From NCBI RefSeq assembly GCF_016641735.1, contig NZ_JAEDAO010000001.1:3658001-3722000 (forward strand): 64,000 nt of DNA. Direction: 5' to 3'. The DNA comes from Ramlibacter algicola (lineage in GTDB: Bacteria > Pseudomonadota > Gammaproteobacteria > Burkholderiales > Burkholderiaceae_C). Shown piece after piece: positions 62,324-64,000 of the stretch. The notes under the pieces are model-generated. The model was not told the DNA's origin. It saw nothing but the letters and a program-made list of their open reading frames with translations, and did no database searches. Within the stretch, counting starts at the first letter, position 1. Every line of letters starts with the position of its first letter. Made by a program: the position numbers and the translations under genes.

Positions 62324-64000
62324 TCAGGTGCGAGTGGGGTCGTTCGCCAGAAACTGGTGCAGCATGGCGACCGCGGCGGCGCCTTCGCCGATCGCCCCGC
62401 CGACACGCTTGACGGACCCGCTGCGCGCATCGCCGACGGCGAACACGCCGGGCACGCTGGCTTCCAGCGACCCGCGCGTGCGGCCTGGCGACGGACCCGC
62501 CGCGTCGCCGGTCCGCACGAAGCCCAGCGCGTCCAGGTCGACGCAGCCGCGCAGCCATTCGGTCGCCGGCTCGGCCCCGATGAACAGGAACAGGCTGCGC
62601 AAGGCCATCTCTTCCTCGCGGCCGTCCCGCCGCCAGCGCACGCCGGTCAGTCCCTGCAGCGCGTCGCCATGCAACGCGGTGAGCTGGGTGTTGGTCAGCA
62701 CCGAGACGTTCGGCTGCGAGGCGATGCGGTCGATCAGGTAGCGCGACATGCTCGCCGCCAGGCCCGGGCCGCGCACGAGCATGTGCACCCGGCTGGCGTG
62801 GCCCGAGAGCATGACGGCGGCCTGGCCGGCGGAGTTGCCGCCGCCGACCAGCGCGATCTCGGCGCCCGCGCAGGTCTGCGCCTCCAGCGCCGAGGCCCAG
62901 TACCAGACGCCGCGGCCTTCGAATTCCTCCAGCCGCGGCACGCCCGGCCGCTTGTAGCGCGCCCCCGATGCGACGACCACCGCGCGCGCCCGCAAGCGAC
63001 GGCCATCCCCGAGCCGCACGGCGAGCTCGCCCGTCTCCGCTTGCGACGCGCAGTCCAGCGCCTCGGCATGCGCCGGGATCAGGAAGTGCGCGCCGAACTT
63101 CTGCGCCTGCACATAGGCCCGCGCGGTCAACGCCTGGCCGGAGATGCCGGTGGGAAAGCCCAGGTAGTTCTCGATGCGCGCGCTGGCGCCGGCCTGGCCG
63201 CCGAAGGCCCGCGAATCGACCACGATCACCTTCAGCCCTTCGGACGCGGCATACACCGCGGTCGCCAGGCCCGCCGGCCCGGCACCGACGATGACGACGT
63301 CGAACAGCTCGTCGTGCGGCGCGGCATCCACCATGCCGATGCAGCGCGCCAGTTCCGCTTCGGCCGGATCGCGCAGCACGGTGCCGTCGGCGCAGACCGC
63401 CAGCACCTCGTCGGGCGCGGCGCCGGCCTGCAGGTGCAGTTCGGCCGCATGGCGGTCCTGCCCGATGTCCAGCACGTGGTGCGGGAAGCCGTTGCGATTC
63501 AGGAAGGACTCGAGCCGCAGCACCGCCGGTGCGCGCGGGTTGCCGATCAGGACCACGCCGCTGGCGCCGCGCTGCAGCAGCGCCACGCGCCGCAGGATCA
63601 GCGCGCGGACGATGCGCTCGCCCAGGTCCGCTTCCGCGACCAGCAGCGCGCGCAACTGCTCGGGCGGGACCAGCAGCGCCTCGACGTCCTCCTCGGCGAC
63701 GCCGTCGACGAGCGCCGGCCCGCCCGACAGCTGGCCGACCTCGCCGGTGAATTGCCCCGGTCCGTGCTGCGTGATGGCGCCGTGCACGCCGACACCGTCG
63801 CGTTGGACGGCCGCGACTCGGCCCTTGAGGATGACGAACATGCCCGGGCTCGGTTCGCCGGCGACGTACAGGCGGTCGCCCTTGCGGAATCCCATCGGCA
63901 GGCCGAAACGCTGGATGCGCGCGATCTCGGCCGTGGCGAGCAGCGGGAACGCCTGCTCATGCCGGCTGGTCTCGACCGGCGAAGGGGGGGCGTCGTTCGG
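62324..64000 (-). CDS. Cyclic-nucleotide-domain/FAD oxidoreductase, thioredoxin reductase-like (5' end outside window)
   Basis: At least 558 residues visible; the frame is open to the right edge. An N-terminal CAP-like domain (MGFRKGDRLYVAGEPSPGMF, HGPGQFTGEVGQLSGGPALV) is followed by a linker and a TrxB-like flavoprotein: FAD motif DVVIVGAGPAGLATAVYA, SRAFGGQAGASARIENYLGF, NAD motif ALVGGGNSAGQAAVML and VFAVGDARSGSVKRVGGAIG. The redox CxxC of thioredoxin reductase is missing (GVWYWASALEAQTC instead). Electron acceptor unknown. The 183-nt gap to the kinase gene (62141-62323) shows no clear feature. Confidence 0.87.
   Translation of the reverse strand, partial: PNDAPPSPVETSRHEQAFPLLATAEIARIQRFGLPMGFRKGDRLYVAGEPSPGMFVILKGRVAAVQRDGVGVHGAITQHGPGQFTGEVGQLSGGPALVDGVAEEDVEALLVPPEQLRALLVAEADLGERIVRALILRRVALLQRGASGVVLIGNPRAPAVLRLESFLNRNGFPHHVLDIGQDRHAAELHLQAGAAPDEVLAVCADGTVLRDPAEAELARCIGMVDAAPHDELFDVVIVGAGPAGLATAVYAASEGLKVIVVDSRAFGGQAGASARIENYLGFPTGISGQALTARAYVQAQKFGAHFLIPAHAEALDCASQAETGELAVRLGDGRRLRARAVVVASGARYKRPGVPRLEEFEGRGVWYWASALEAQTCAGAEIALVGGGNSAGQAAVMLSGHASRVHMLVRGPGLAASMSRYLIDRIASQPNVSVLTNTQLTALHGDALQGLTGVRWRRDGREEEMALRSLFLFIGAEPATEWLRGCVDLDALGFVRTGDAAGPSPGRTRGSLEASVPGVFAVGDARSGSVKRVGGAIGEGAAAVAMLHQFLANDPTRT

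Overview
The window reads as chromosomal DNA from a high-GC betaproteobacterium, most likely Burkholderiales and Comamonadaceae-like. The reasons are the apbC/metG divergent pair, the DUF3460-ScpA-NadB block, the DUF3305/DUF3306 formate-dehydrogenase accessory genes, TAAAAT or TAGACT-like -10 boxes, and strong GC3 bias. No rRNA, tRNA, phage, IS transposase or CRISPR array was recognised. The family and organism assignment is inference from gene content, not from a search.

Layout. 0-1.7 kb: a phosphopantetheinyl transferase (cut by the edge) and a divergent polysaccharide deacetylase. 1.7-13.5 kb, minus strand: a complete respiratory formate dehydrogenase locus. apbC, DUF3305, DUF3306, a multi-cluster ferredoxin and a TorD-like chaperone come first; then a small Tat protein, the catalytic, FeS and cytochrome b subunits with two small secreted proteins, and fdhD. 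13.5-30.3 kb: housekeeping genes (metG, a SulP permease with an apparent leader peptide, bamE, scpA, nadB, aroD, an Atm1-type exporter, thioesterases, an H-NS-like protein). 30.3-33.2 kb, minus: an ECF42-type sigma factor with VOC and YCII/DGPF proteins and a matching promoter. 33.4-41.5 kb, minus: a tightly overlapped eight-gene operon. It joins a PQQ alcohol dehydrogenase with the lanthanide-type Asp-Tyr-Asp motif to an XoxJ-like binding protein, a c-type cytochrome and a whole caa3-type terminal oxidase with its assembly factor. 41.7-53.1 kb, minus: a fatty-acid/acyl-CoA degradation cluster headed by a TetR regulator with a palindromic operator. 53.2-62.1 kb, minus: a 2383-residue soluble hybrid histidine kinase with 14 tandem 92-residue double-HAMP repeats, followed by a Rec-kinase-Rec partner. 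62.3-64 kb: a cyclic-nucleotide-domain/FAD oxidoreductase (5' end outside).

How the parts work together. Two electron-input modules are hard-wired: formate via a Tat-exported molybdenum enzyme to cytochrome b, and alcohols via PQQ, a c-type cytochrome and a dedicated oxidase. Fatty acids enter through the acyl-CoA dehydrogenase, hydratase/dehydrogenase and thiolase set.

Three families of intergenic or in-frame palindromic repeats are scattered through the window. Family A is a long purine/pyrimidine-biased hairpin (4 copies). Family B is CTCTCCCGCTTGCGGGAGAG-like (4 copies, three of them inside genes). Family C is ATTCCCGCNNNNGCGGGAAT-like (2 clusters, one inside a cytochrome gene). The best leads for something new are the alcohol dehydrogenase-oxidase operon, the poly-HAMP kinase pair, the SulP leader peptide with a hairpin over the ribosome-binding site, and the family A hairpins.
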